From Oxalobacteraceae bacterium (GTDB lineage: Bacteria > Pseudomonadota > Gammaproteobacteria > Burkholderiales > Burkholderiaceae_D), in the NCBI GenBank assembly GCA_010024875.1, contig RGFZ01000011.1:1-64000 (forward strand): a stretch of DNA of 64,000 nucleotides, written 5' to 3'. Position 1 is the stretch's first letter, and each line of letters opens with the position of its first letter. Positions 54,528-63,068 of the stretch are shown piece after piece. The notes under the pieces are model-generated. The model did not search any database and had not been told where the DNA came from. It saw only the letters and a program-made list of their open reading frames with translations. The translations under genes and the position numbers were made by a program.

Positions 54528-55346
54528 ATGAGTGAATACGTCACCGCAGAGCTGAATTATCTGGCCGAACGCGTGGCCGAGCTTGAGACCTGGTCCTACG
54601 ATCCCCCGGATGGTCGCCCGCGTTTCAATGGTCGATTACGCGCTTATCAGACAAGGATTACCAACGCACGCGAATATCCAGAAAAGACGTTGACCGAGCA
54701 TGGGTTTTGTTGTTTGCACCGACCCAGTAAAGTCTCAAGCTCTCCGGATCAGAATGCGATCAGGAACACTGGCTATGCCGAGGCCACCGAGTGGATCAAG
54801 GATATGCTGCAGGTCTCACAGGCCATCGTGTTTGATCACACTTACCGACGGCGTCTGAGCGGTCGTCCGCCGCTCGATGGAACGGGTGGATCGTTTAGCG
54901 AGATTCGCACACCCGTTGGCAGGGTACATGCCGACTTCACGCCCCGCTCCGCGCCGAAAAGAGTGGCTTCTCTGATGACGCACGACGCCAATGGTCCGCT
55001 GCCACCCTATCGCATCTACGGGCTCTGGCGTCCATTGAACAAGCGCCCTTTGCAAGATGCGCCTTTGGCGCTGGCATCAGCGTCAAGCGTGACGATGCAC
55101 GAGCTGGTGCCAAACGCCCTCGTCTATCCAGATCGCCGGGGCGAGACTTACGCGATACTTCACAGTGATCGTCACGAATGGTTTTATTTTCCCGACATGC
55201 AGCGCGATGAAGTACTGCTGTTCCTTCACTACGATTCAAGTGCATCGCCCCACATTCCCGTGCCGCACACTGCTTTTGAGGATCCTGCTTCGCCAACCGA
55301 TGCCGAGCCTCGAGAGAGCTTGGAAATGCGGATTTTGGTATTCTGA
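54528..55346 (+). CDS. CmcJ/NvfI-type iron oxygenase (second of two)
   Basis: 272 residues from the ATG at 54528; the frame starts at 54486 and the upstream 14 residues are less likely. The metal site is intact: His134 and Asp136 in VHADFTPRSAPKRV, distal His247 in PHTAFEDP, Arg262 in PRESLEMR. Shared blocks with the first copy show an ancient tandem duplication (VFDHTYRRR against VFDHTIRRR; HYDSSA against TYDSET), but overall they have diverged, so they probably have different substrates or act in sequence. It ends eight bases before the cupin. Confidence 0.82.
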   Translation: MSEYVTAELNYLAERVAELETWSYDPPDGRPRFNGRLRAYQTRITNAREYPEKTLTEHGFCCLHRPSKVSSSPDQNAIRNTGYAEATEWIKDMLQVSQAIVFDHTYRRRLSGRPPLDGTGGSFSEIRTPVGRVHADFTPRSAPKRVASLMTHDANGPLPPYRIYGLWRPLNKRPLQDAPLALASASSVTMHELVPNALVYPDRRGETYAILHSDRHEWFYFPDMQRDEVLLFLHYDSSASPHIPVPHTAFEDPASPTDAEPRESLEMRILVF

Positions 55347-55354
55347 ACAGTCAG

Positions 55355-56119
55355 GTGTCATTTGTGCTCCGTGACGGCCTGAATCTGTTGAAAGATAAGA
55401 GCGTCAACCACAAAAAAATCCCTCTCATGGACGAGGCTTACTTCAATTTGAACGGCAACCTCGATGAGAAAGCCGTCGTTTGTTCCCGCGATCAGCCATG
55501 GATCCCCTCACCTCGCCGGGGTGTGCTGCGTCGTCCGATGTATCGCTTGGGCGGCGAGGTGGCGCGAGCCACCAGCGTCGTACGATATGAACCCGGCAGC
55601 GTATTTGACAACCACAAACATCCCGGCGGCGAGGAAATCTTTGTCCTCGAAGGCGTATTTCAGGACGAACAGGGCGATTATCCTGCGGGGACCTACCTGC
55701 GAAATCCCCCGGGCAGCAGCCATTCGCCTCGCTCTCTGGATGGGTGCGAGATATTCGTCAAGCTGTGGCAATTCTGTCCCGGTGACTCACAGTCCAAAAG
55801 CATCAGAACAGATCAAGCAGCCTGGACTGACATGGGCGCTGACGGCACAATGATGCTGCCACTCCATTCCTACGGCGGCGTCATTGTTCAACTCATCCGC
55901 CTGCCTGCGGTCTCGCAAAAATTCAGCCTGCCTTTCGAGAACGGCATGGAAATTTTTGTGATCCGCGGTCGAATCGAGGACTGCTCTGGGCAATATGGTG
56001 CTGGCTGCTGGATAAGGCACCCTCGCTCGGGTCGCCTTGATATTCATTCGTCTGACGGTGCCATCGTGTACGTCGAAACAGGACGTCAGGAAAAACCCTT
56101 CATCGCGTTGCCACGCTGA
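55355..56119 (+). CDS. ChrR-type cupin protein
   Basis: 254 residues from a GTG at 55355, close after the preceding stop; the ATG at 55427 (MDEAYFNLNG) is an alternative. The first cupin domain carries the metal ligands in HKHPGGEEIFVLEGVF and the later His in SSHSPRS; the second (FENGMEIFVIRGRI) is degenerate. This is the ChrR-like cupin pattern, yet there is no zinc-binding anti-sigma N-terminus, so it is not an anti-sigma factor. It could be an isomerase, dioxygenase or binding protein for the cluster's compound. Confidence 0.8.
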   Translation: MSFVLRDGLNLLKDKSVNHKKIPLMDEAYFNLNGNLDEKAVVCSRDQPWIPSPRRGVLRRPMYRLGGEVARATSVVRYEPGSVFDNHKHPGGEEIFVLEGVFQDEQGDYPAGTYLRNPPGSSHSPRSLDGCEIFVKLWQFCPGDSQSKSIRTDQAAWTDMGADGTMMLPLHSYGGVIVQLIRLPAVSQKFSLPFENGMEIFVIRGRIEDCSGQYGAGCWIRHPRSGRLDIHSSDGAIVYVETGRQEKPFIALPR

Positions 56120-56193
56120 TGACAGCGCATCGCCCGCGTACGCAAGCAAATAGCCAGACCAAATATCATCGTCGCCGACTGCACTAAATCTGC

Positions 56194-56667
56194 CTACACG
56201 ACATTCGCTTGCCTCAACGGCAGCTGACTTTGTTTCAGGCGCCTCAACACAAAGCTGGATTTACTGTTGCGTATCCCGGGAATCTTGTACAAGCGCTCAC
56301 GCAGGAAGCGCTCGTAATCGCGCGTACCCTCGACCGCTACCCGAATGTAATAATCGTAATCGCCCGACACCAGGAACGCTTCCAGCACTTCGGGTATCTC
56401 CTGCAATGCCTTGCCAAACTCGAACAGTGCCTCATCTGAATGACTGTCGATGGTGACGTGAAGTATTACCGTCTCGGCCAGTCCGATTTTTTCGGGATTG
56501 ATGCGTACCGAGTAGCCCTCGATCACCCCGGCATCCTCCATGCGCTTGATCCGGTTCCAGCATGGGGACGAGGTCAGTCCGACCTGTTTGCCTAACTCCT
56601 GCAGGCTCAGACGCGCATCCCGCTGCAGGGCTCTCAGGATGGCGATATCGAATTTATCCAGTTCCAT
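56194..56667 (-). CDS. Lrp/AsnC-family transcriptional regulator
   Basis: 157 residues, starting MELDKFDIAILRALQRDARL, with the recognition helix around SSPCWNRIKRMEDAG and a RAM domain with SGDYDYYIRVAV. It is divergent from the indolepyruvate ferredoxin oxidoreductase by 227 bases and most likely controls it in response to an aromatic or branched amino acid. It converges with the cupin gene. Distinct from the first Lrp at 1781 in sequence, but it occupies the same position relative to a 2-oxoacid enzyme. Confidence 0.92.
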   Translation of the reverse strand: MELDKFDIAILRALQRDARLSLQELGKQVGLTSSPCWNRIKRMEDAGVIEGYSVRINPEKIGLAETVILHVTIDSHSDEALFEFGKALQEIPEVLEAFLVSGDYDYYIRVAVEGTRDYERFLRERLYKIPGIRNSKSSFVLRRLKQSQLPLRQANVV

Positions 56668-56685
56668 TCTTTTAAATAATTGTTT

Positions 56686-56704
56686 TTCAGAAGGATTTTC
56701 TGAA
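56686..56704. promoter_or_regulatory. Inverted repeat, candidate Lrp operator
   Basis: TTCAGAA and TTCTGAA form a perfect 7-base dyad with a 5-base spacer, 19 bases above the lrp start. A partial third copy lies at about 56730. Confidence 0.5.
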
Positions 56705-56894
56705 TATTACCCATATCCAGCAAATATAAGAAGCATTTTCTGCGAATGAAGGATTATATTAACGGCATGGATTTGCCCTGAGATGGCATACGCCAAGCCG
56801 CTACCGCGGCGCCCGTGCTGTGGCCCGAGGCGGTCTTACCCGACCGCCAAGCGCCACAGCGCTCCCCCTAACAAGCCTCTGGAGGAGACACGCC

Positions 56895-59800
56895 ATGACC
56901 ACCGATACCCGCCCGGTTCCCGCATCAAACCGCCCATCGCCCATCTGCCGACCTGAGGTCTCGCTCGACGATAAATACACCAATCTCGACGGTCGCATCT
57001 ACCTGTCCGGCATTCAGGCGCTGGTCCGACTGCCAATGATGCAGCGACTGCGCGATCAGGCCGCCGGTCTGAATACGGCAGGCTTTGTCAGCGGCTACCG
57101 TGGATCGCCGCTGGGAACACTCGACGAGGCCCTGTGGAAAGCGCAGAAACATCTCGAAAAACATCACGTCAAATTTGTCCCCGGCGTGAATGAAGACCTG
57201 GCCGCGACCGCCGTCTGGGGCACACAAACGGTTGGGTTGATCGGCCCCGCTCGCTACGATGGTGTGTTTGCGATGTGGTACGCCAAAGGGCCGGGCGTGG
57301 ATCGCTGCGGCGATGTGTTCAAGCACATGAACCACGCGGGCACCGCAGAGCACGGTGGCGTGCTGCTGGTCGCTGGCGACGATCATGGCGCCTATTCATC
57401 GACCCTGCCGCACCAGTCAGACCACCTGTTCTCCGCCTGCATGATCCCCATGCTCTACCCATGCAATGTGCAGGAATATCTCGATCTCGGTTTGCATGCC
57501 TGGGCGATGTCGCGCTATTCCGGCTGCGCAGTCGGCTTCAAGGCGCTGGCCGATACGGTCGAATCCACTGCCTCGGTGGATGCTGATCCGTTCCGACTAA
57601 AGATCGTTTATCCGGACAATTTCGCGATGCCCGAAGGCGGACTGAATACCCGCCTCTCGACCGACACGCTAGGCGTACAGGCGCGCAAGCAGGAAGCGCT
57701 GATGCAAGATTACAAAATCTATGCAGCAATCGCCTATGCGCGCGCAAACAAGCTGAACCGCGTCATGATCGACAGCCCGAATGCCAAGCTTGGCATCATT
57801 GCGTCCGGCAAATCGTATATGGATGTGCTGGAAGCCCTCGACGAGCTGGGCATTGATGAGCAGCGTGCCGCCGAGATCGGTCTTCGGCTCTATAAAGTCG
57901 CGATGCCGTGGCCGCTGGAACCCGAGGGTATTCGCGAATTCGCACAGGGTCTGGATGAAATTCTGGTGGTTGAAGAGAAGCGGCAGATTGTTGAGTACCA
58001 GCTGAAAGAACAGCTCTATAACTGGCGCGAAGACGTTCGTCCGCGCGTCATCGGCAAGTTCGATGAAAAAGGCGAATGGGTTGCGCCGCGCGGTGACTGG
58101 CTGCTCACCTCGAAAGTTGATTTTTCGGTGGCACAGATTGCACGCGTGATTGCGGCGCGCATCGCCAGATTTCATACCAGCGATCTGATCAAGGCACGCC
58201 TTGCCTTCCTCGAAGCCAAAGAGCAAGTACTGAGTAAAGCGGTCAACACACCGCCCCGTCCGGCGTATTATTGTTCGGGCTGCCCGCACAACACCTCCAC
58301 CAAAGTACCGGAGGGCAGTCTCGCGCTGGCCGGTATCGGTTGTCATGTGATGGCTACTGCCATCTACCCGGAGTTCAACAAGCTGACCACCCACATGGGT
58401 GGTGAAGGCGCGCCGTGGATCGGACAAGCGGCCTTCTCCCAGTTGCCGCATGTGTTCCAAAACCTTGGCGATGGCACGTATTTCCACTCGGGTTATCTGG
58501 CGATACGTGCTGCCTTGGCGGCCAAGGTCAACATGACCTACAAGATTCTCTACAACGATGCGGTGGCGATGACCGGTGGGCAACCGGTCGATGGCACGAT
58601 CTCCGTCCATCAGATTGCGCAGCAGATGGCTGCCGAGGGCGTGAAGCGCATTGCGCTCGTCACAGAAGATCTGTCGCGATATACCGATCGCTCGGCGCTG
58701 CCGGAGCAGGTCACGCTGCACGACCGCAAAGACATGGATGCGGTGCAGCGCGAGCTGCGCGAGGTCAGCGGCGTCTCCGTACTGATTTACGATCAGGTCT
58801 GTGCCGCCGAGAAGCGGCGTCGCCGCAAAAAGGGGGAATTCCCTGACCCAACACAACGCCTGTTTATCAATGAGGCGGTCTGCGAAGGCTGCGGCGATTG
58901 CGGTGAACAATCGAACTGCACCTCCCTGATGCCGCTGGAGACTGAGTTCGGGCGCAAGCGCGTCATCGATCAATCCTCGTGCAACAAAGATTATTCGTGC
59001 GTGAAGGGTTTCTGCCCGAGTTTCGTCACCATTGCTGGCGGCACACCCAGAAAAACAAAACTCGATCAACACACAGAACCGCAGTTTGCCGAGCTGCCCG
59101 AGCCCGCCGCAGCACGCTGCGACACACCTTACAACATCCTCATCAATGGCATCGGCGGCACCGGCGTGATTACCATCGGCGCCTTGCTGGGCATGGCCGG
59201 CCACCTGGAAGGCAAAGGCGTGTCGGTACTGGACATGACGGGCATGTCGCAAAAAAATGGCTCCGTGACCTCCCACGTGCGGATTGCTGCGTCTCCGGAG
59301 GCGATACGCGCGCAACGCATCGCCACTGGCGAAGCCGACCTCGTGCTCGGTTGCGATATGCTGACCGCTGGCGCGCATGACGCAATTTCAAAGATGCGCG
59401 CAGGTCGCACGCATGCCATCATCAACACGCATCAGCAACCGACGGGTCATCTTGCTCGTCAGCCCGACTGGCAGTACCCCGCCGACGAGGTACAAGTACT
59501 AATCGACAGTTCCGTCGAAGGCCATTCGGACTATATTAATGCCACTCGGTTGGCGACCGCGCTGATGGGTGATTCCATCGCCACCAACCTGTTCATGCTG
59601 GGCTATGCCTACCAGAGAGGCTTGCTGCCAGTCTCGGAAGCCTCGCTGATGCAAGCCATCGAATTGAACGGCGTCGCCATTGCGGCTAATCAGAAGGCTT
59701 TCCTGTGGGGCCGCCGCGCCGCCACTGATCTGAAAGCAGTCGAACGAATCGCACTGCCTGCACAACCGGTCTTGCTGAAAATGCCGGATACGCTCAACGC

Positions 59801-60455
59801 GATGATCAGGCGCAGGGTCGAGTACCTGACCGCTTATCAGCATGCCGGTTACGCGCGAGAGTATGAATTATTCGTCGATAGAGTTCGGCAGGTTGAAGCA
59901 GCGCTAGGTCAAGGTGAACGCCTCACGAAAGCCGTGGCCAACTCGCTGTTCAAGCTGATGGCTTACAAGGATGAATACGAAGTCGCTCGGCTGTACACTG
60001 ACCGCGCATTCATGCAAAAGCTGAAGCAGCAATTCGACGGTAAGCTGCGGCTTAGTTTTAACTTTGCACCACCGTTATTCTCATCCAAAGATGCACAAGG
60101 AAATCCTCAGAAAAAAACCTACGGCAGCTGGGTGTGGCCTGCACTACACCTGCTGGCCCGGATGAAAGGCCTTCGCGGCACGCGCTTGGATATTTTCGGG
60201 TGGACAGCGGAACGGCGCATGGAGCGCAATCTCATCGTCGAGTATCGCGACATGATTGCCTCCTTGTTGATTACCCTCGATACCCGTCGCCTGCCAATTG
60301 CAGCAGAGCTTGCGTCATTACCTGAAAAAATCCGAGGATTTGGCCATGTGAAGGCGCTTGCCGTGGAGCGCTACCGCAGCGAGGTGGAACTCTGTCTGCG
60401 CCGATTCGCTGAGGTGGATGCAAGTGGACAGCAGGTGATGGTTCATGCGGCATAA
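56895..60455 (+). CDS. Indolepyruvate ferredoxin oxidoreductase, one-piece
   Basis: 1186 residues from the ATG at 56895, with GGAGGAG upstream. The N-terminal part has the TPP-pyrimidine region (GFVSGYRGSPLGTLDEAL), the middle the TPP-binding region (YYCSGCPHNTSTKVPEG, GIGCHVMA) and two 4Fe-4S clusters (CEGCGDCGEQSNC, CNKDYSCVKGFC). The C-terminal third holds the gamma-type part (GIGGTGVITIGALLG). This fused IorAB form decarboxylates aryl or branched 2-oxoacids to acyl-CoA, reducing ferredoxin. The Lrp next to it fits control by amino acids. A 9-base tandem repeat overlaps its stop codon. Confidence 0.93.
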   Translation: MTTDTRPVPASNRPSPICRPEVSLDDKYTNLDGRIYLSGIQALVRLPMMQRLRDQAAGLNTAGFVSGYRGSPLGTLDEALWKAQKHLEKHHVKFVPGVNEDLAATAVWGTQTVGLIGPARYDGVFAMWYAKGPGVDRCGDVFKHMNHAGTAEHGGVLLVAGDDHGAYSSTLPHQSDHLFSACMIPMLYPCNVQEYLDLGLHAWAMSRYSGCAVGFKALADTVESTASVDADPFRLKIVYPDNFAMPEGGLNTRLSTDTLGVQARKQEALMQDYKIYAAIAYARANKLNRVMIDSPNAKLGIIASGKSYMDVLEALDELGIDEQRAAEIGLRLYKVAMPWPLEPEGIREFAQGLDEILVVEEKRQIVEYQLKEQLYNWREDVRPRVIGKFDEKGEWVAPRGDWLLTSKVDFSVAQIARVIAARIARFHTSDLIKARLAFLEAKEQVLSKAVNTPPRPAYYCSGCPHNTSTKVPEGSLALAGIGCHVMATAIYPEFNKLTTHMGGEGAPWIGQAAFSQLPHVFQNLGDGTYFHSGYLAIRAALAAKVNMTYKILYNDAVAMTGGQPVDGTISVHQIAQQMAAEGVKRIALVTEDLSRYTDRSALPEQVTLHDRKDMDAVQRELREVSGVSVLIYDQVCAAEKRRRRKKGEFPDPTQRLFINEAVCEGCGDCGEQSNCTSLMPLETEFGRKRVIDQSSCNKDYSCVKGFCPSFVTIAGGTPRKTKLDQHTEPQFAELPEPAAARCDTPYNILINGIGGTGVITIGALLGMAGHLEGKGVSVLDMTGMSQKNGSVTSHVRIAASPEAIRAQRIATGEADLVLGCDMLTAGAHDAISKMRAGRTHAIINTHQQPTGHLARQPDWQYPADEVQVLIDSSVEGHSDYINATRLATALMGDSIATNLFMLGYAYQRGLLPVSEASLMQAIELNGVAIAANQKAFLWGRRAATDLKAVERIALPAQPVLLKMPDTLNAMIRRRVEYLTAYQHAGYAREYELFVDRVRQVEAALGQGERLTKAVANSLFKLMAYKDEYEVARLYTDRAFMQKLKQQFDGKLRLSFNFAPPLFSSKDAQGNPQKKTYGSWVWPALHLLARMKGLRGTRLDIFGWTAERRMERNLIVEYRDMIASLLITLDTRRLPIAAELASLPEKIRGFGHVKALAVERYRSEVELCLRRFAEVDASGQQVMVHAA

Positions 60456-60483
60456 GGGGCATAAGGGGCATAAGGGGCATAAG
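60451..60483. repeat. Tandem repeat CATAAGGGG at the oxidoreductase stop
   Basis: Three exact CATAAGGGG copies and a partial fourth, beginning with the stop codon TAA of the upstream gene. Each copy brings a TAA, so the stop is effectively repeated. Confidence 0.85.
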
Positions 60484-60487
60484 CAAC

Positions 60488-62338
60488 CTATGCAAGCTGT
60501 GCAGTCTTCTTTTCAAGCTTTATCAGAGGAAAGCAGCGCTGCGTATCCTGATAGATCGATACACAATCGAGGCACTGAAAACACTCCTGATAATCGATCT
60601 TGCCTGCCGGAGTAATCGCCTGATACTCGCACCGGTGCCGGCAGGTCTGGCACGGTGCGCCGCACTCATCGCGGCGCGGTATCCACGACCAGACGCGCAG
60701 AAATCCAAGCGACGCCAACGCGGCGCCCAGCGGACACAGGTAGCGACAATAGCCACGGTAGACAAAGACGCTCAGCAGCAGGCAGAAGATCGCCCATGCC
60801 AGATACGGCCAGTCGCGGACAAAATACAGACTGATCGCCGTCTTGAAGGGCTCAACCTCCACCAGCCACTCAGCCATCGGGGGCGAGGCATACAAAGAGA
60901 TCATTAGCGTCGCGAGTATCAAATACTTGATCCACTTCAGCCGTGCATCAAGCGCGGTGCGCAATCGGCGCTGCCGCCGTCCTAACGCATTCGCCAGCAG
61001 ACTGATCAGCTCTTGTAATGCACCGAATGGACAAAGCCAGCCACAGAAAGTACCGCGTCCCCAAACCAGCAGGGTCAGGCCGACAAACACCCAGAGAATG
61101 ACCGTCATCGGATCATTCAAAAAAAAGCTCAGATCGCCAGCCGAGCTCAGTGATTCAATCGCCGCAGTGATATTCACGATTGTCAGCTGCCCCTGCGCCG
61201 TCCAGCCAATGAAGCCCAAGGTAAACAGCAGGAATAGCGTCCGCAGTCGTCGCATTCGCCTAGGGCGCACACTGAAGCGTTTCTGAGCGATCAGTGCAAT
61301 GCTCAGAACGACCAGACCCGCGAGCAGAATACCGATATGCCCGCTCCGGGATTGCCATGCACTGATCCAGTCCTGCATTTCGGATGACGACACACCGAAA
61401 TCGGCATCCCGCACTGCCGCCGATGCTGCGACGGGAGGCGCAGCGATGGACTGAACCGGCGCTGAACGCCCATCATTCGCGGGCGTGCCCAGGGTGGCGC
61501 CAGGCTCATCGACAGCTTTTGCGGAAAGGGGGCGAGCCGTCAGCGATTGGCTATCCGGCACGGTCACCGAATTGGAGTCTCCGATGCTGGATTTTTTTTC
61601 TGGTACTGCGCGACTCTCTGATGATTCTGCTACCGGCTTGACAGCGGCGGTAGGCTTACTTTCCTCCGCAGTGACTAGAGGCTTGGTATCCGGCTTGACA
61701 TCCGACTTCGTGTCGGTCTTTGTGTCCGGCTTAGTGTCTCTACTGTCTTTCGTGTCTTTATAGGCTACAGCGTTGGCATTGGTGGTCGTAGCGACTGCTG
61801 CTGCAGACTGCAGTATCGCTCGATTAATCGCCTTGACCGAGATCGTTCCCTGTTGAACGCCTTTCAGATGCGCGATCTGTTCATCCCGCAACCCCGGATC
61901 ATTGTGAGGGCCGATCTCTACGGTATGACGGGGGGTGAGTCCCTTGTACTGCGATGCGAACCGCTCCAGCTTCAAGGTTCCTGCGGAGTCGAGAAACAAG
62001 GGCTCACGGTGATCGAGCAATCGGATCTTCAAAAAATTACCCGAAACGTCCATGATGATCAGCAGATTGATCGGCTTGCCGCTGTAGCCGCGCGCCGGCG
62101 CAAAATCAATGGATTCGAACACATAAGCCCTCAGCTCGGGCTTCACGTCGGCGCCCCCCGTGTCCTTGACAAACAGCGGGTAGACAGGCAAATCCGGCAA
62201 GACCTCGCCGACCACGTAGTAGTAGTCGACCATTCTCTCGATGTCGGCTTTTGTCAGATTACTGGCATCGGCCGGAGGAAGCAGGCAGCAAAACATCAGG
62301 CCAAGCGTGGCCAGCCCGCGGTGTAGGTATCGGTACAT
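60488..62338 (-). CDS. NosR-like membrane polyferredoxin
   Basis: 616 residues from the ATG at 62338. A signal peptide (residues 1-26) and an FMN-binding-like domain follow (FESIDFAPARGYSGKPINL, and QQGTISVKAINRAIL in the flavin-Thr position). A long low-complexity linker of about 100 residues with Asp-Thr-Lys-Pro repeats leads to the membrane part. This has CGWLCPFGALQEL and CRYLCPLGAALA, and two 4Fe-4S clusters (CGAPCQTCRHRC; CFQCLDC). NosR/NirI-type proteins pass electrons across the membrane, supporting nitrous oxide reductase or other periplasmic enzymes. No nos genes are here, so the partner is unknown. It converges with the ferredoxin oxidoreductase gene. Confidence 0.88.
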   Translation of the reverse strand: MYRYLHRGLATLGLMFCCLLPPADASNLTKADIERMVDYYYVVGEVLPDLPVYPLFVKDTGGADVKPELRAYVFESIDFAPARGYSGKPINLLIIMDVSGNFLKIRLLDHREPLFLDSAGTLKLERFASQYKGLTPRHTVEIGPHNDPGLRDEQIAHLKGVQQGTISVKAINRAILQSAAAVATTTNANAVAYKDTKDSRDTKPDTKTDTKSDVKPDTKPLVTAEESKPTAAVKPVAESSESRAVPEKKSSIGDSNSVTVPDSQSLTARPLSAKAVDEPGATLGTPANDGRSAPVQSIAAPPVAASAAVRDADFGVSSSEMQDWISAWQSRSGHIGILLAGLVVLSIALIAQKRFSVRPRRMRRLRTLFLLFTLGFIGWTAQGQLTIVNITAAIESLSSAGDLSFFLNDPMTVILWVFVGLTLLVWGRGTFCGWLCPFGALQELISLLANALGRRQRRLRTALDARLKWIKYLILATLMISLYASPPMAEWLVEVEPFKTAISLYFVRDWPYLAWAIFCLLLSVFVYRGYCRYLCPLGAALASLGFLRVWSWIPRRDECGAPCQTCRHRCEYQAITPAGKIDYQECFQCLDCVSIYQDTQRCFPLIKLEKKTAQLA

Positions 62339-62411
62339 CAGCGAATGGCCGCCCCGGCAGGAATGTGTTCCGCGCTTCCCCAAAATCAGCGGCGCATCAC
62401 ATCACATTGAT

Positions 62412-62894
62412 TTACTGTGACAAGCCAGCGTGACGAACGCCCGCTTCCGCGATCTGCTCATCCTGCTGCGAGGTGACCCCGCTGACGCCCACCGCGCCAA
62501 CAGTCTGCCCGTTCACCACGACAGGCACACCGCCTTGCAATAGCACGCCGTTGGGCAGCGTGACGATCGCGGGCCGGGTCTTGGCGGCTTCTTCCAATAC
62601 TTTGGTGGGGCGACGGAACAGAGAGGCCGTGCGCGCCTTGCCAATGGCAACCTCAATGCTGCCGATCAGCGCGCCATCCATGCGCTGAAAGCTCAACAGA
62701 TGACCCGCCTCGTCGACGACGGCGATATCAACCAACCAGTTATTGGCTCTGGCCTCGGCAATCGCACCGGCTATGATCTTGTTCGCTGCCTCCAGGCTGA
62801 GCGTTTTACGATCCAACACCTGCGCGTGAGCGGTGAGCGTGACAAAAAAAAGCGCAGACAAGGCGACAAGTCGTCTGAGGGGCATGGCAATCAC
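62412..62894 (-). CDS. GlcG/HbpS-like protein, exported
   Basis: 160 residues from a GTG at 62894, with GGAG seven bases upstream; ATG at 62885 is an alternative. Signal peptide 1-25, then the GlcG/HbpS fold: VDIAVVDEAGHLLSFQRMDGA, KARTASLFRRPT and VGAVGVSGVTSQQDEQIAEAG. HbpS binds heme and senses redox stress in Streptomyces; proteobacterial members are not well understood. It precedes the NosR-like gene by 73 bases on the same strand and is probably in its operon, consistent with a periplasmic redox role. Confidence 0.9.
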   Translation of the reverse strand: MIAMPLRRLVALSALFFVTLTAHAQVLDRKTLSLEAANKIIAGAIAEARANNWLVDIAVVDEAGHLLSFQRMDGALIGSIEVAIGKARTASLFRRPTKVLEEAAKTRPAIVTLPNGVLLQGGVPVVVNGQTVGAVGVSGVTSQQDEQIAEAGVRHAGLSQ

Positions 62895-63068
62895 GGAGTG
62901 TCTCCTGTTGTGTGCGCTGATAGGGCAGCGCTTTGTTATTGAGATTTCCCGTGCCCACTATAACTCAGTTGGCGGTTTTCAAACGATAGTTCAACATGAA
63001 TATCATATTGAAAACCCTGCCGCAAATATTCTGCAAAAACGCATGCCAGTCCGGCTCGCGCCATCAGC

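Noticed and set aside
57669-59378. Long minus-strand frame of 569 codons inside the indolepyruvate oxidoreductase gene
   Set aside because: Antisense to a complete, motif-rich gene; its composition and lack of any family pattern mark it as a shadow of codon bias.
61680-61740. DNA repeats in the NosR-like linker as a CRISPR or mobile repeat
   Set aside because: They are in-frame codon repeats for Asp-Thr-Lys-Pro of a protein linker, not spaced repeats.
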